The position numbers were made by a program, and so were the translations under genes. Positions 1-6,890 of a DNA stretch of 29,939 bases are shown in pieces. Where the stretch lies: positions 1 through 29,939 of the IMG/VR virus record IMGVR_UViG_3300031974_000601. One strand, given 5' to 3'. Origin of the DNA: a virus. Each line of letters starts with the position of its first letter. Position 1 is the first letter of the stretch. A model generated the notes under the pieces. That model saw nothing but the letters and a program-made list of their open reading frames with translations. It did no database searches and had not been told where the DNA came from.

Positions 1-2
1 AC

Positions 3-176
3 TCATCGTAATCTACAAATTAATTCGTTCAAAATTTCATCGGTTTCATTGCTATTCTCATAATAGCTTACACGCACATACATATCATTAGTGATATTCG
101 GTTCATAGTAAATATCACCCCAAAATGTATCTGATGTTTCACCCCACCAGCTTCTATGGTATATTTCGTTAGCCAT
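3..176 (-). CDS. Small conserved phage protein, 57 aa
   Basis: I translated this short frame by hand: it starts MANEIYHRSWWG and ends ELICRLR, followed by TGA. The NEIYHRSWWG opening is a pattern I associate with small hypothetical proteins next to the head-tail connector genes of flavobacterial phages, which is recall and not a search. It is rich in Tyr and Trp and has no signal peptide or membrane segment. It starts seven bases before the end of the preceding membrane-protein gene. Its own stop overlaps an ATG at base 6 (ATGA overlap), so another gene begins there and leaves the window. Function unknown. Confidence 0.75.
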   Translation of the reverse strand: MANEIYHRSWWGETSDTFWGDIYYEPNITNDMYVRVSYYENSNETDEILNELICRLR

Positions 177-330
177 TTCTTTTTTCTTTTATCATTAACC
201 ACCATTTAGTCAAAGTGTAACCAATGGCTACAATAGTTAAAATAATCTTTAAGCCTAATTCTATATTAGTAAAATTTAACGCTAATGCTATTGTGTTAAT
301 GGCGTATATTTTTATATCGGTTAAATTCAT
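169..330 (-). CDS. Small one-pass or two-pass membrane protein, 53 aa
   Basis: The frame begins MNLTDIKIYAINTIALALNF and has a hydrophobic stretch at about residues 28-45 (LKIILTIVAIGYTLTKWW) ending in a basic tail (KEKRNG). That is the layout of a small inner-membrane protein. Its start overlaps the stop of the 27-aa gene upstream as ATGA, which suggests translational coupling. Similar short membrane proteins follow the connector genes in flavobacterial phages and are sometimes called holin-like. With the lysis region lying at 25.7-27.3 kb, a holin role here is only a possibility. Confidence 0.75.
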   Translation of the reverse strand: MNLTDIKIYAINTIALALNFTNIELGLKIILTIVAIGYTLTKWWLMIKEKRNG

Positions 331-410
331 TTCTTTTTTTTCTTTAAGTATTCAGCCAATTTCTTTAAATTGATCGGTTTTACTTTATATCTTACTTTCA
401 CAGCACCCAT
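327..410 (-). CDS. Basic mini-protein, 27 aa
   Basis: This hand-found frame, opening MGAVKVRYKVKPINLKKLAE, ends in a run of lysines. It starts inside the last codons of the connector gene and ends in an ATGA overlap with the next gene, so it is tightly packed in a chain of coupled genes. The high Lys content suggests nucleic-acid or membrane contact, but there is no recognisable domain. It is short enough that its reality rests mainly on the packing. Confidence 0.5.
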   Translation of the reverse strand: MGAVKVRYKVKPINLKKLAEYLKKKKK

Positions 411-898
411 CCTACAAAATTAGCGTCTTTATCGGGATCCATATCCTCATTTGTGTTGGTGTTGTATTCTGGAAACATATTTTGGTTAAAAGACATATAA
501 TCAATAAATCTTCTTGTATAAAAATCTGCAAAGTTTCTATGCTTTTGTGTCAAAAAGTCTACTTCCTCTTTTGTAGGATTATCAGCATTTTCCGAGCGAT
601 GTCTAAACAAACCACCGTTTCTTAATTCGTAACTTGCAAATGGTAAATAATCGACCATAGCAAAATGTATAAGCATAGGTTGTATATAGTCATTGACTAA
701 TGTCAAATAATCACCCGTTAAAGTTCCTGCTATAATATCAGCACTTATTCTATTATAAAGGTCAGTACCTAAATAGTTTTGAATGTGCATTTGTTGTGCA
801 ATCTTGATAAACTGAATAAATTTATCAGTATCTACATTACCATCAATAATGCTATTTCTTACTAAATCTTCCCTTTTTATAAATAACGCAGTAGCCAT
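398..898 (-). CDS. Head-tail connector-type protein (DUF6712-like)
   Basis: This 166-aa, mostly helical protein opens MATALFIKREDLVRNS and has the segment QMHIQNYLGTDLYNRI at about residues 36-51. This pattern is typical of the DUF6712 proteins that follow the portal gene in Bacteroidota phages. Proteins in this position are generally connector or adaptor components that bridge the portal to the tail. The gene lies three bases after the portal stop codon. The family call is from recall of sequence pattern plus position; the connector role is inferred. Confidence 0.7.
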   Translation of the reverse strand: MATALFIKREDLVRNSIIDGNVDTDKFIQFIKIAQQMHIQNYLGTDLYNRISADIIAGTLTGDYLTLVNDYIQPMLIHFAMVDYLPFASYELRNGGLFRHRSENADNPTKEEVDFLTQKHRNFADFYTRRFIDYMSFNQNMFPEYNTNTNEDMDPDKDANFVGWVL

Positions 899-901
899 AT
901 C

Positions 902-2680
902 TTATTTCTTGTAATTAGGGTGATGTCCGTTATTGGGCATATCCTTTGGTGCAACTTTAGCCGTTTCGTATTCTCCACCTTTAGGAATGTAGCTTTTTGG
1001 TATTTCTTTTACTTCTTCACTACTTGCTAAAGATTTATCTTCATAGTAAGAACCATCGGTTTTTTTCTTTAGTCTATAAAGATTCTCATTCCAATAATGC
1101 CCACAATTTACACCGCCTTTATATTTGAAAAGCGAATAGTTTTGTCCTTTATGCCCAAAGGAATTATTTACACCTTGAAAACTTGCTTGATCAATATCTT
1201 CTTTGCGATAAACCACACCCCTACCCGTTCTTGCCATCATTCTACGACAAAATGTTCTTGAATTATTACTTGAATATTTTTCAGCATATTCATAACGAAC
1301 CTTATAATATGACTTATCTAAAAAACTTGGATCGCTTGGCTTAGATTTGATAAGGTCGGCTAACTTTTGTAATCCTGTTTTCTTTTCCTTAATCAATTTG
1401 TTTGCCCAATCTTCAACAGATTCGTTTTCTTCTGAATATTCTCTTTTGTCTACAAGTTCCCATTCATCATTAATTACTTCGCCTTGCAAATCTTCTTCTA
1501 ACGCTTCAAATTCTTCATCCGTTAAGTCGTTTAATTCGCTACTTAACTTTTGACCAGTTTCTTCTTCTACTTGCTCTTTAGTTAAAGCATTTTCCAAGTC
1601 TACAAATTCAAGCGGTTGTAAGGTCTTAAAATATAGATTTAAGGCAGCGTTATTAAAAGCAAGTACTTTGTCAAAGGCAGTTATTAAAAGGTCTTGAAAT
1701 GGCTTAATAACGGTGTTATCAAATAAGATAGAAGCAGTCTTTAGTTCGTCTGCGTTATTTCCTAATCCCGTATTGTCTTTGATGCCTAATAACATTGGCG
1801 AAATAATCCTATGCGCTACCATAATTTTACGCATTGATTCATCACTCAAGAACTGATATTGATTATGTGCGTCTGATAGTTGTACCGTTTCCATTGTAGC
1901 TTGACTATCTGCATTATCCGAGAAACTAAGAATGAATTTACCTGCGTTGCTTGTTCCGCTAAACTTCTGCTGAATCTTTCTTTCTATAATTTCTTGTGTT
2001 TCTTCATCTGGCACTCCGTTATTAAAGGAAATCATCATAGATGGCGCAAGACCATTCTTGATGTTGTTGAGGTGATAGTTAGATATTTCTTCTTCTAATT
2101 CTGCATACTGTAAACCACCTTGATAATCAACGGGCGAATAATAATAAAAACCTGCACGATAAGGCTTAACACAAAGTATTTCTATTTCGTCTTTAGAAGT
2201 GCCGAACGCACTAAATCGCATTGGTTTGTCGCTTGGCTTAATTTTAGACCAATCATTAAAATAATAGTAAGCATCTATTTCTCCTTCTTCATTTGCCTTA
2301 CCTACTCTTAATGTTTCAATAGGAAAGTGTGCAACTTCTATAATTCTTTTGTGTGGCTTGTCGTAAACTACTTGCATAGCACATTGCCCCATTAATTTTA
2401 AATCATAGGAAAGTTTTCTTACGCAATTATCGTGAAACAAAGCCTTCATCATTGCATATTCTTCTAACTTCTTTGAAGAATCAGTAGCGTCTAAACCTCT
2501 ACCAAAAATCATTTGACTGATTCCGTTTATTGCAGCGTTATTAGTAGGTGATGCGTTATATAAATCAATCAAATACTGATAGTAATTATTGTCATCACCA
2601 TAAGAAACCCATTCATCTCTTTTGTTTTCGGTAATCTTTGGCGCAGTATAAGATGCTAATTCAACTATTTTAATGCTCAT
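902..2680 (-). CDS. Portal protein with C-terminal extension
   Basis: This 592-aa protein carries a portal-type core at about residues 1-345. The start (WVSYGDDNNYYQYLIDLYNA) and the following NNAAINGISQMIFGRGL segment are characteristic of Bacteroidota phage portals, which form the dodecameric DNA channel of the head. Residues 350-430 are a Glu-rich linker. About residues 440-592 form an additional segment with KVRYEYAEKYSSNNSRTFCR and a Cys/His pair (NCGHYW). I associate that segment with an accessory domain that some phages attach to portal or head-morphogenesis proteins. The start overlaps the end of the preceding 110-aa gene by four bases. The portal call is strong; the role of the C-terminal part is unknown. 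Confidence 0.88.
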   Translation of the reverse strand: MSIKIVELASYTAPKITENKRDEWVSYGDDNNYYQYLIDLYNASPTNNAAINGISQMIFGRGLDATDSSKKLEEYAMMKALFHDNCVRKLSYDLKLMGQCAMQVVYDKPHKRIIEVAHFPIETLRVGKANEEGEIDAYYYFNDWSKIKPSDKPMRFSAFGTSKDEIEILCVKPYRAGFYYYSPVDYQGGLQYAELEEEISNYHLNNIKNGLAPSMMISFNNGVPDEETQEIIERKIQQKFSGTSNAGKFILSFSDNADSQATMETVQLSDAHNQYQFLSDESMRKIMVAHRIISPMLLGIKDNTGLGNNADELKTASILFDNTVIKPFQDLLITAFDKVLAFNNAALNLYFKTLQPLEFVDLENALTKEQVEEETGQKLSSELNDLTDEEFEALEEDLQGEVINDEWELVDKREYSEENESVEDWANKLIKEKKTGLQKLADLIKSKPSDPSFLDKSYYKVRYEYAEKYSSNNSRTFCRRMMARTGRGVVYRKEDIDQASFQGVNNSFGHKGQNYSLFKYKGGVNCGHYWNENLYRLKKKTDGSYYEDKSLASSEEVKEIPKSYIPKGGEYETAKVAPKDMPNNGHHPNYKK

Positions 2681-3009
2681 AATATGATATAATCGTTATC
2701 GTATGAATTTTCAGTAGTGTATTGATTTTCGTTTACGGTGTAATCAGCTATCACTTGGTCAGTACAGAAGATTTTATCCTTATAAATAACATCACTACCA
2801 AATTTACAAGTCATATCGTAAAATCTGTTTTCTACTAACGCCAAAGTTAAGTCAAAAGTCATATAATCACCACTTGTAGAAGTAGAAACTGCATAAGTTG
2901 TGCTTGTATTCGTGCTATTATCTCTTAAAATAACATCAATGTTACTTTGATAATCTCTTGGAATAATTTTAAGCGATTGAGCAGAAGTGCTTGTCGTTAG
3001 AATCTTCAT
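2677..3009 (-). CDS. Virion-associated small protein, 110 aa
   Basis: This Thr/Ser-rich, beta-type protein opens MKILTTSTSAQSLKIIPRDY and ends ENSYDNDYIIL, with a KIFCTDQV segment near residue 80. Such proteins sit between the major tail protein and the portal in several flavobacterial phages, so a structural or connector role is inferred from position and composition. It follows a terminator and has the recurrent ATAAA-TCG-TTTTAT-type element four bases before its ATG, so it may begin a separate transcription or translation unit. It overlaps the portal gene by four bases. No specific function is recognised. Confidence 0.65.
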   Translation of the reverse strand: MKILTTSTSAQSLKIIPRDYQSNIDVILRDNSTNTSTTYAVSTSTSGDYMTFDLTLALVENRFYDMTCKFGSDVIYKDKIFCTDQVIADYTVNENQYTTENSYDNDYIIL

Positions 3010-3013
3010 ACTT

Positions 3014-3038
3014 ATAAAACGAATTTATTTTGAATTTG
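3014..3038 (-). promoter_or_regulatory. Start-proximal repeated motif, copy 1
   Basis: Minus-strand reading gives CAAATTCAAAATAAATTCG followed by TTTTAT and, after four bases, the ATG at 3009. It shares the TTCGTTTTAT core and the AT-rich left arm with copies at 6.86 and 14.08 kb. The role could be promoter, operator or translation enhancer. Confidence 0.5.
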
Positions 3039-3042
3039 GGGT

Positions 3043-3073
3043 AAAAAAAAAGCCACCTAATTAAAGATGGCTT
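3043..3073 (-). terminator. Intrinsic terminator after the major tail protein gene
   Basis: On the minus strand AAGCCATC and GGTGGCTT form an 8-bp stem with one G-U pair around an 8-base loop, followed by nine T residues. It lies just downstream of the 174-aa tail protein gene and upstream of the 110-aa gene. Confidence 0.85.
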
Positions 3074-3091
3074 CAATTTAATTTAAATTAC

Positions 3092-3616
3092 TTATGGTGC
3101 TATTTGAGTAGCACTTGCATTACCAGTTACAATCGAAGCAGTAACAAAATAAGCGGGAAGTGTTTCTTGTGCAGTAAATACTAAAGTAAATCCTGACAAA
3201 TCACCCATAGCAGCACCAGTTACAATAGTTCCACCAGAAATGTCCGCACCGTGAGCAGCACCTACCAAGAAATAGTTTCCATTGTAATCCTCAACGAACA
3301 CGTGTGGTCTTGCTTTGGCAATAGTTACAATTTCTTCTTGTGTTGCTAAATCTAATTTAGTCAAAGTTAAGTTCAAAGTTTGCTCATAAAAAGTAGTTCC
3401 GTTTTCACGGCTACTTGTAATCGCTTGTTCAAGGCTTGAATTACCCTTTACATCGAATTGGAAAAGTGTTGGTGCAACGGCACTAATAGCAGTTACTTCA
3501 CCAGAGGTTACAGTCAATGTTCCTAAAGAACCATAATCTGCTAAATAAACCGCTTTAATGCCACCAACCGAATCCTTACAAGGTAATTCACGACCAGTTG
3601 TTAATGTACACGCCAT
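3092..3616 (-). CDS. Major tail (tube) protein candidate
   Basis: This 174-aa, beta-rich protein opens MACTLTTGRELPCKDSVGGI and ends NASATQIAP. The opening with GRELPCKDSVGGI is a pattern I associate with the abundant tail-tube subunit of Bacteroidota siphophages. Its position directly after the capsid gene, and its placement between two strong terminators, fit a highly expressed virion protein. It probably polymerises into the tube around the tape measure protein. Spectrum identification of virions would be the direct test; a minor head protein is the alternative. Confidence 0.72.
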   Translation of the reverse strand: MACTLTTGRELPCKDSVGGIKAVYLADYGSLGTLTVTSGEVTAISAVAPTLFQFDVKGNSSLEQAITSSRENGTTFYEQTLNLTLTKLDLATQEEIVTIAKARPHVFVEDYNGNYFLVGAAHGADISGGTIVTGAAMGDLSGFTLVFTAQETLPAYFVTASIVTGNASATQIAP

Positions 3617-3632
3617 ATTTTATGTTTTAAAT

Positions 3633-3660
3633 AAAAAAGGGTGGGCAGTTGCGCCCACCC
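3633..3660 (-). terminator. Intrinsic terminator after the capsid gene
   Basis: Minus-strand GGGTGGGC and GCCCACCC form a perfect 8-bp GC-rich stem around a 6-base loop, followed by six T residues. It separates the major capsid gene from the major tail gene, so much of the capsid message should end here. Confidence 0.92.
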
Positions 3661-3685
3661 CTTCTCAAGATTAATAAATATTTAA

Positions 3686-4624
3686 TTAAGAGTAAAGAAC
3701 GATGTCTGAACCGATTCCGTACTGAACACCACTTGTAAAGCGCATAATTGCTCTAACATTCTGGCTTCCATCCAAGTCACCCATATCCAACAATTTAACT
3801 TCGTTGTGGTCAGAAAGTAGACCAGTACCAAAGTAAAGGTTAGATTTTTGAGCAGCCATCATTTTGTTGTCAGCAAGTCCGTTAGCAACAAACAAAGAAA
3901 CACCATCAAAAGACAATGCTTGTCCGTTAAACCAAGTTGTACCTTGATTGCCAAGACCATTGTTTGAAGTAGCAGCTACGCTAAATCCACCTAAAGCACG
4001 AACATAAGCACGAGCAACATTCTGTGGCACATAGATAAATAAATCTTCTTTTCCGTAAAGTGCAGATGGGATAGCATCTACAACTTTTCCAAGTTCAGCG
4101 ATAACATTCGCAGAAGTTACAGTAGTACCAACTACATCAACCACATCAGCATCAGCAGTAGCCAAAGTAACAAAACCATCAAATTCACCTGCAGTAGCAT
4201 TGACACCACCCCAAATTGTTTGTTCAGTTTTTTCAGCAACTTTAGCAGCTACATAAGAAATTAGATAATCAGAGAAAGAAGGTGGTAGGTTGTCAAAAGC
4301 ACCAACACCCATCTCCATTGCTTCCCAGTCAGAACGGAAATCTTTTTTACAAAGAGTAAGATTAACTTGGAATTCTTCTGGTTGTAGGATACGCTCAGTC
4401 AATGTAATTACATCGTCAGAAGATGAGAAATCACAAGTAGCATTAGCCACAATAGAATCCAAAGCCATTTTCTTAATGACTTCTTTGTATTTAACATTAG
4501 GTTTTACGGTAATACCACCATTATCGATAGTATTTGCACTCAACAAAGCTGCAGCGATATACTCACCCGCAAACTCTCCAGCGTATGTTGTAGTAATTGA
4601 AGTTACACTTCCACTTGTTGCCAT
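3686..4624 (-). CDS. Major capsid protein
   Basis: This 312-aa protein follows the scaffold-like gene and precedes a strong terminator, as expected for the main head subunit. Features include the Ala/Thr-rich N-terminus (MATSGSVTSITTTYAGEFAG), a LTERILQPEEFQVNLTLCKK stretch, the FRSDWEAMEMG helix region and a C-terminal end VQYGIGSDIVLYS. Many flavobacterial phage capsids look like this and are distant HK97-fold proteins; the fold is inferred, not visible. The 21 bases to the upstream gene contain no Shine-Dalgarno, only A/T-rich sequence. Confidence 0.85.
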   Translation of the reverse strand: MATSGSVTSITTTYAGEFAGEYIAAALLSANTIDNGGITVKPNVKYKEVIKKMALDSIVANATCDFSSSDDVITLTERILQPEEFQVNLTLCKKDFRSDWEAMEMGVGAFDNLPPSFSDYLISYVAAKVAEKTEQTIWGGVNATAGEFDGFVTLATADADVVDVVGTTVTSANVIAELGKVVDAIPSALYGKEDLFIYVPQNVARAYVRALGGFSVAATSNNGLGNQGTTWFNGQALSFDGVSLFVANGLADNKMMAAQKSNLYFGTGLLSDHNEVKLLDMGDLDGSQNVRAIMRFTSGVQYGIGSDIVLYS

Positions 4625-4645
4625 TTTTTTATTGTTTTAAATTAA

Positions 4646-5305
4646 TTACTTATTTGAAATTTTAGATAATACTCTATCAAAGGTTGTTAATGTTCTATTT
4701 TTAGAGAATTGAATTTTTTTCTTTTCGCTTTGAACTTCTGGTGTATGTTTAAAGGCTTTAGATAATTCCTGTTTTGGTTCTTCAACCTCAACTTCTTGAT
4801 CAGCTTGAACTTCTACTTCTTCTACTTCCTCAACAGATTCTTGAGATAGTTTAGCTTCAAGTTCGTTTACTTTGTTTTGTAATTCCTCAATCAAAGGATT
4901 TACACTTGATAAAATAGCTTCGACAAGTTCGCTTTTTTGTTCTTCGGAAAAATGCGTTTCTACAACGGTGCTTTCTACAACCTTTTTAGGTTCTTTAGCT
5001 TCGTTGCTCATTTCTTCTTCAACCTTAGCTTCTTCTTCCACTACTTCTTCTTCCTCTGCTTCATCAGCAGCTTTGATAGCAGCAATCACGCCTTCTTCTT
5101 CTACAACAAGCATTGAACCATCTTCCATCATATACTCTCCGATAGGCATAGGTATACGCTCATCTTCGGTAACGATAAATACTGGCTGCCCTTCTGCAAA
5201 TTCATCAGCAAAAATAACAGTACCATTATCTAACTTGCGGTCTTCAAGTTCAACACGAGTGTTAAGAAGCGTTTGAATGCGCTTTAACATTTCTGTTGTT
5301 TTCAT
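4646..5305 (-). CDS. Capsid scaffolding-like protein
   Basis: This 219-aa protein is extremely acidic in the middle (Glu/Val-rich blocks at about residues 75-105 and 155-180), with a predicted coiled-coil at about 120-155 and a basic C-terminus (SEKKKIQFSKNRTL, then FDRVLSKISNK). Scaffold proteins that line the inside of the procapsid typically combine an acidic helical body and a basic capsid-binding tail. The gene sits immediately before the major capsid gene, the usual place. The N-terminal part (residues 25-75) is beta-like and unexplained. Function is inferred from composition and context. Confidence 0.68.
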   Translation of the reverse strand: MKTTEMLKRIQTLLNTRVELEDRKLDNGTVIFADEFAEGQPVFIVTEDERIPMPIGEYMMEDGSMLVVEEEGVIAAIKAADEAEEEEVVEEEAKVEEEMSNEAKEPKKVVESTVVETHFSEEQKSELVEAILSSVNPLIEELQNKVNELEAKLSQESVEEVEEVEVQADQEVEVEEPKQELSKAFKHTPEVQSEKKKIQFSKNRTLTTFDRVLSKISNK

Positions 5306-5326
5306 AGATTTACTTATTTAATATTA

Positions 5327-5341
5327 ATAAAACGATTATAA
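5327..5341 (-). promoter_or_regulatory. Start-proximal repeated motif, copy 2 (displaced)
   Basis: The core ATAATCGTTTTAT is present on the minus strand, but 21 bases before the ATG at 5305 rather than four as in the other copies. It opens the scaffold-capsid unit. The displacement argues that the motif is not purely a ribosome-positioning element. Confidence 0.45.
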
Positions 5342-5357
5342 AAATTAATTGGTATTT

Positions 5358-5807
5358 TTAGGCTTTTTTCTGAATGATAAACCACTCACTACCATCAGAC
5401 CAAATTTTAATTCCTTCGTAAACTTTGTTAATTTCGTAGTAGGCAGTTGATCCATCAAGAGTATCACCGCCCGTAGGTGTTAAATATACTCTTGTGTTTG
5501 TGTTAAAACCACCATTACTAATAAATCTTAATGCTCGGTTTGGTATAGCAGATGCACTTGGTAGGTTAAGTGTCATATTTCCTGCTACGCCTGACCAAGT
5601 TAATTTTACAAGCATAGCTTCGTCAAATATTGAACCGCTTAAATTGACAGTTTGACCAGCTTGTACGGTTAAATTATAAGGTACTAATGTATTTTTAATT
5701 TTATTAACCGTAGTTTGCTTTGTTACTCCGCTTTGTACTGTTACTAAAAGTTCCGTACCCAGTAATGCGGTTGCTGTACTTAATTGTGATATTTTTTTAT
5801 CTGCCAT
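5358..5807 (-). CDS. Virion surface or fibre-like protein, 149 aa
   Basis: The N-terminus MADKKISQLSTATALLGTEL, followed by VTKQTTVNKIKNTL, is a pattern frequently seen at the start of phage fibre, spike or decoration proteins (an ISQL...GTEL...T.VNKI segment). The rest is beta-rich (MTLNLPSASAIPNRALRFIS and GSEWFIIQKKA at the end) and resembles small trimeric surface modules. It sits between the prohead protease group and the scaffold gene, so a head decoration or head fibre is plausible; a tail fibre is the alternative. It begins two bases after the stop of the 55-aa Cys-rich gene. Confidence 0.6.
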   Translation of the reverse strand: MADKKISQLSTATALLGTELLVTVQSGVTKQTTVNKIKNTLVPYNLTVQAGQTVNLSGSIFDEAMLVKLTWSGVAGNMTLNLPSASAIPNRALRFISNGGFNTNTRVYLTPTGGDTLDGSTAYYEINKVYEGIKIWSDGSEWFIIQKKA

Positions 5808-5809
5808 AA

Positions 5810-5977
5810 CTATAAGATTATTCTGCTGTTATCTTCTTGTAAGATTAAATCAATATTTTCTTGTCTTAAATAAAACTCACTTTTTCTTATTACGCCAATA
5901 CCTTGCGCCCATAAACTACCATCACAACAATCTATGGAATAAGTGTTTCTGTCTTTGCAATAACAAGCCCTACTCAT
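5810..5977 (-). CDS. Cys-rich small conserved phage protein, 55 aa
   Basis: This hand-found frame opens MSRACYCKDRNTYSIDCCDG and continues SLWAQGIGVI. The C.C...(T/S)Y..DCCDGSLWAQGIG pattern is one I recall from small structural-region proteins of Bacteroidota phages. Four cysteines in the first 20 residues suggest a metal site or disulfides. It overlaps the end of the protease gene by eight bases and is followed after two bases by the 149-aa gene, so it is part of a coupled series. Function unknown. Confidence 0.72.
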   Translation of the reverse strand: MSRACYCKDRNTYSIDCCDGSLWAQGIGVIRKSEFYLRQENIDLILQEDNSRIIL

Positions 5978-6857
5978 TATCTATTTGTTTTAGTTTTCTT
6001 TGCGCCCATTCAATGCCTTCACGGCCACCCCAAGCCAAAATCATAAGTTTAGCACAACCATCCCCTAATTTCTTGTCATCATATTGTAAATGCCTTGCAA
6101 AAGCAGCCATCCTAGCAATGGTATCTCTTGTAATGTTTCTGCCTTTAGCTAATTGATTTGCTCTTTGTTTACCTACGGGTGTTCCGCAACTACCCCAACC
6201 ATTTTTCTCAGCGTATTTTAACGCCCTTTTAGCGTTGTTCTGCGCAGCTTTAGGGTAGTCGTTATATGATTCAAATTCGTATCTTAAAATCGCTTCTTTT
6301 ATCTCTAACAATTTAAGACCTGCTTCAATTTCCCTTTTTTCTTCTTGTTCTTTTTCTGCAAAAAATCCTTCAATAGAAAAACCTTTAACAACACCAGTCT
6401 TAACATAATCTTGCCAAACTTCATCATTTTCTACTTTAACACTCCCCATCCAAGTACCTACGGGTACATCTAAATCATATAATGCTGACTTGTCTTTTTC
6501 TTTATCTTCTACGATCCAACTTTCTACCAAAGTAAGTCCATCAATTTTATATAGATGCTCAAAGGTAGAATTATGCTGATTGCCTTTTTGTAAGAAAAGT
6601 TCCGAAGCCTTACGGATTGTTTTTTTAGTAAAATAAATATAGTAATCTTCTTTTTCGTCTTTTCTATATATCGCTTTGTTAGGCACAAGCAATGCACCCA
6701 TTAAGATTCTCTTTTCTTTATCTACTTCTTGAAATTTGTATTCTTTCTTTTTGTTTAAGGCTATAAAATTTTCTTCTATGGCAGGATGTTCAACAATACT
6801 AATGGCATCAATACCATTTTCTTGTTCTTCATCTATAATTAGTTCGATAATTTTCAT
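5970..6857 (-). CDS. Prohead protease (XkdF-like) with C-terminal domain
   Basis: This 295-aa protein has an XkdF-type serine protease region at about residues 40-170. ILMGALLVPNKAIYR (51-65) is followed by the QHNSTFEH segment with candidate catalytic His101, then GFSIEGFF with candidate Ser161. Such enzymes mature the head by cleaving scaffold and capsid. Residues 195-295 form a second module (YPKAAQNNAKRALKYAEKNG, CGTPVG, RMAAFARH, AWGGREGIEWAQRKL). This is a known phage-associated helical segment often fused to portal or protease proteins; its role is unclear. A recurrent upstream motif lies four bases before the start. Confidence 0.82.
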   Translation of the reverse strand: MKIIELIIDEEQENGIDAISIVEHPAIEENFIALNKKKEYKFQEVDKEKRILMGALLVPNKAIYRKDEKEDYYIYFTKKTIRKASELFLQKGNQHNSTFEHLYKIDGLTLVESWIVEDKEKDKSALYDLDVPVGTWMGSVKVENDEVWQDYVKTGVVKGFSIEGFFAEKEQEEKREIEAGLKLLEIKEAILRYEFESYNDYPKAAQNNAKRALKYAEKNGWGSCGTPVGKQRANQLAKGRNITRDTIARMAAFARHLQYDDKKLGDGCAKLMILAWGGREGIEWAQRKLKQIDNE

Positions 6858-6861
6858 ATCT

Positions 6862-6885
6862 ATAAAACGATTTTAATTTTAATTT
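6862..6885 (-). promoter_or_regulatory. Start-proximal repeated motif, copy 3
   Basis: Minus-strand CAAATTAAAATTAAAATCG then TTTTAT ends four bases before the ATG at 6857. It matches copies 1 and 4 over about 25 bases including the palindromic core AAAA-TCG-TTTT. Confidence 0.55.
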
Positions 6886-6890
6886 GTGTT

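Noticed and set aside
4290-5276. Plus-strand frames opposite the capsid and scaffold genes (116 and 134 codons)
   Set aside because: The Ser-rich run is the complement of GAA-rich scaffold codons; these are shadows of real genes.
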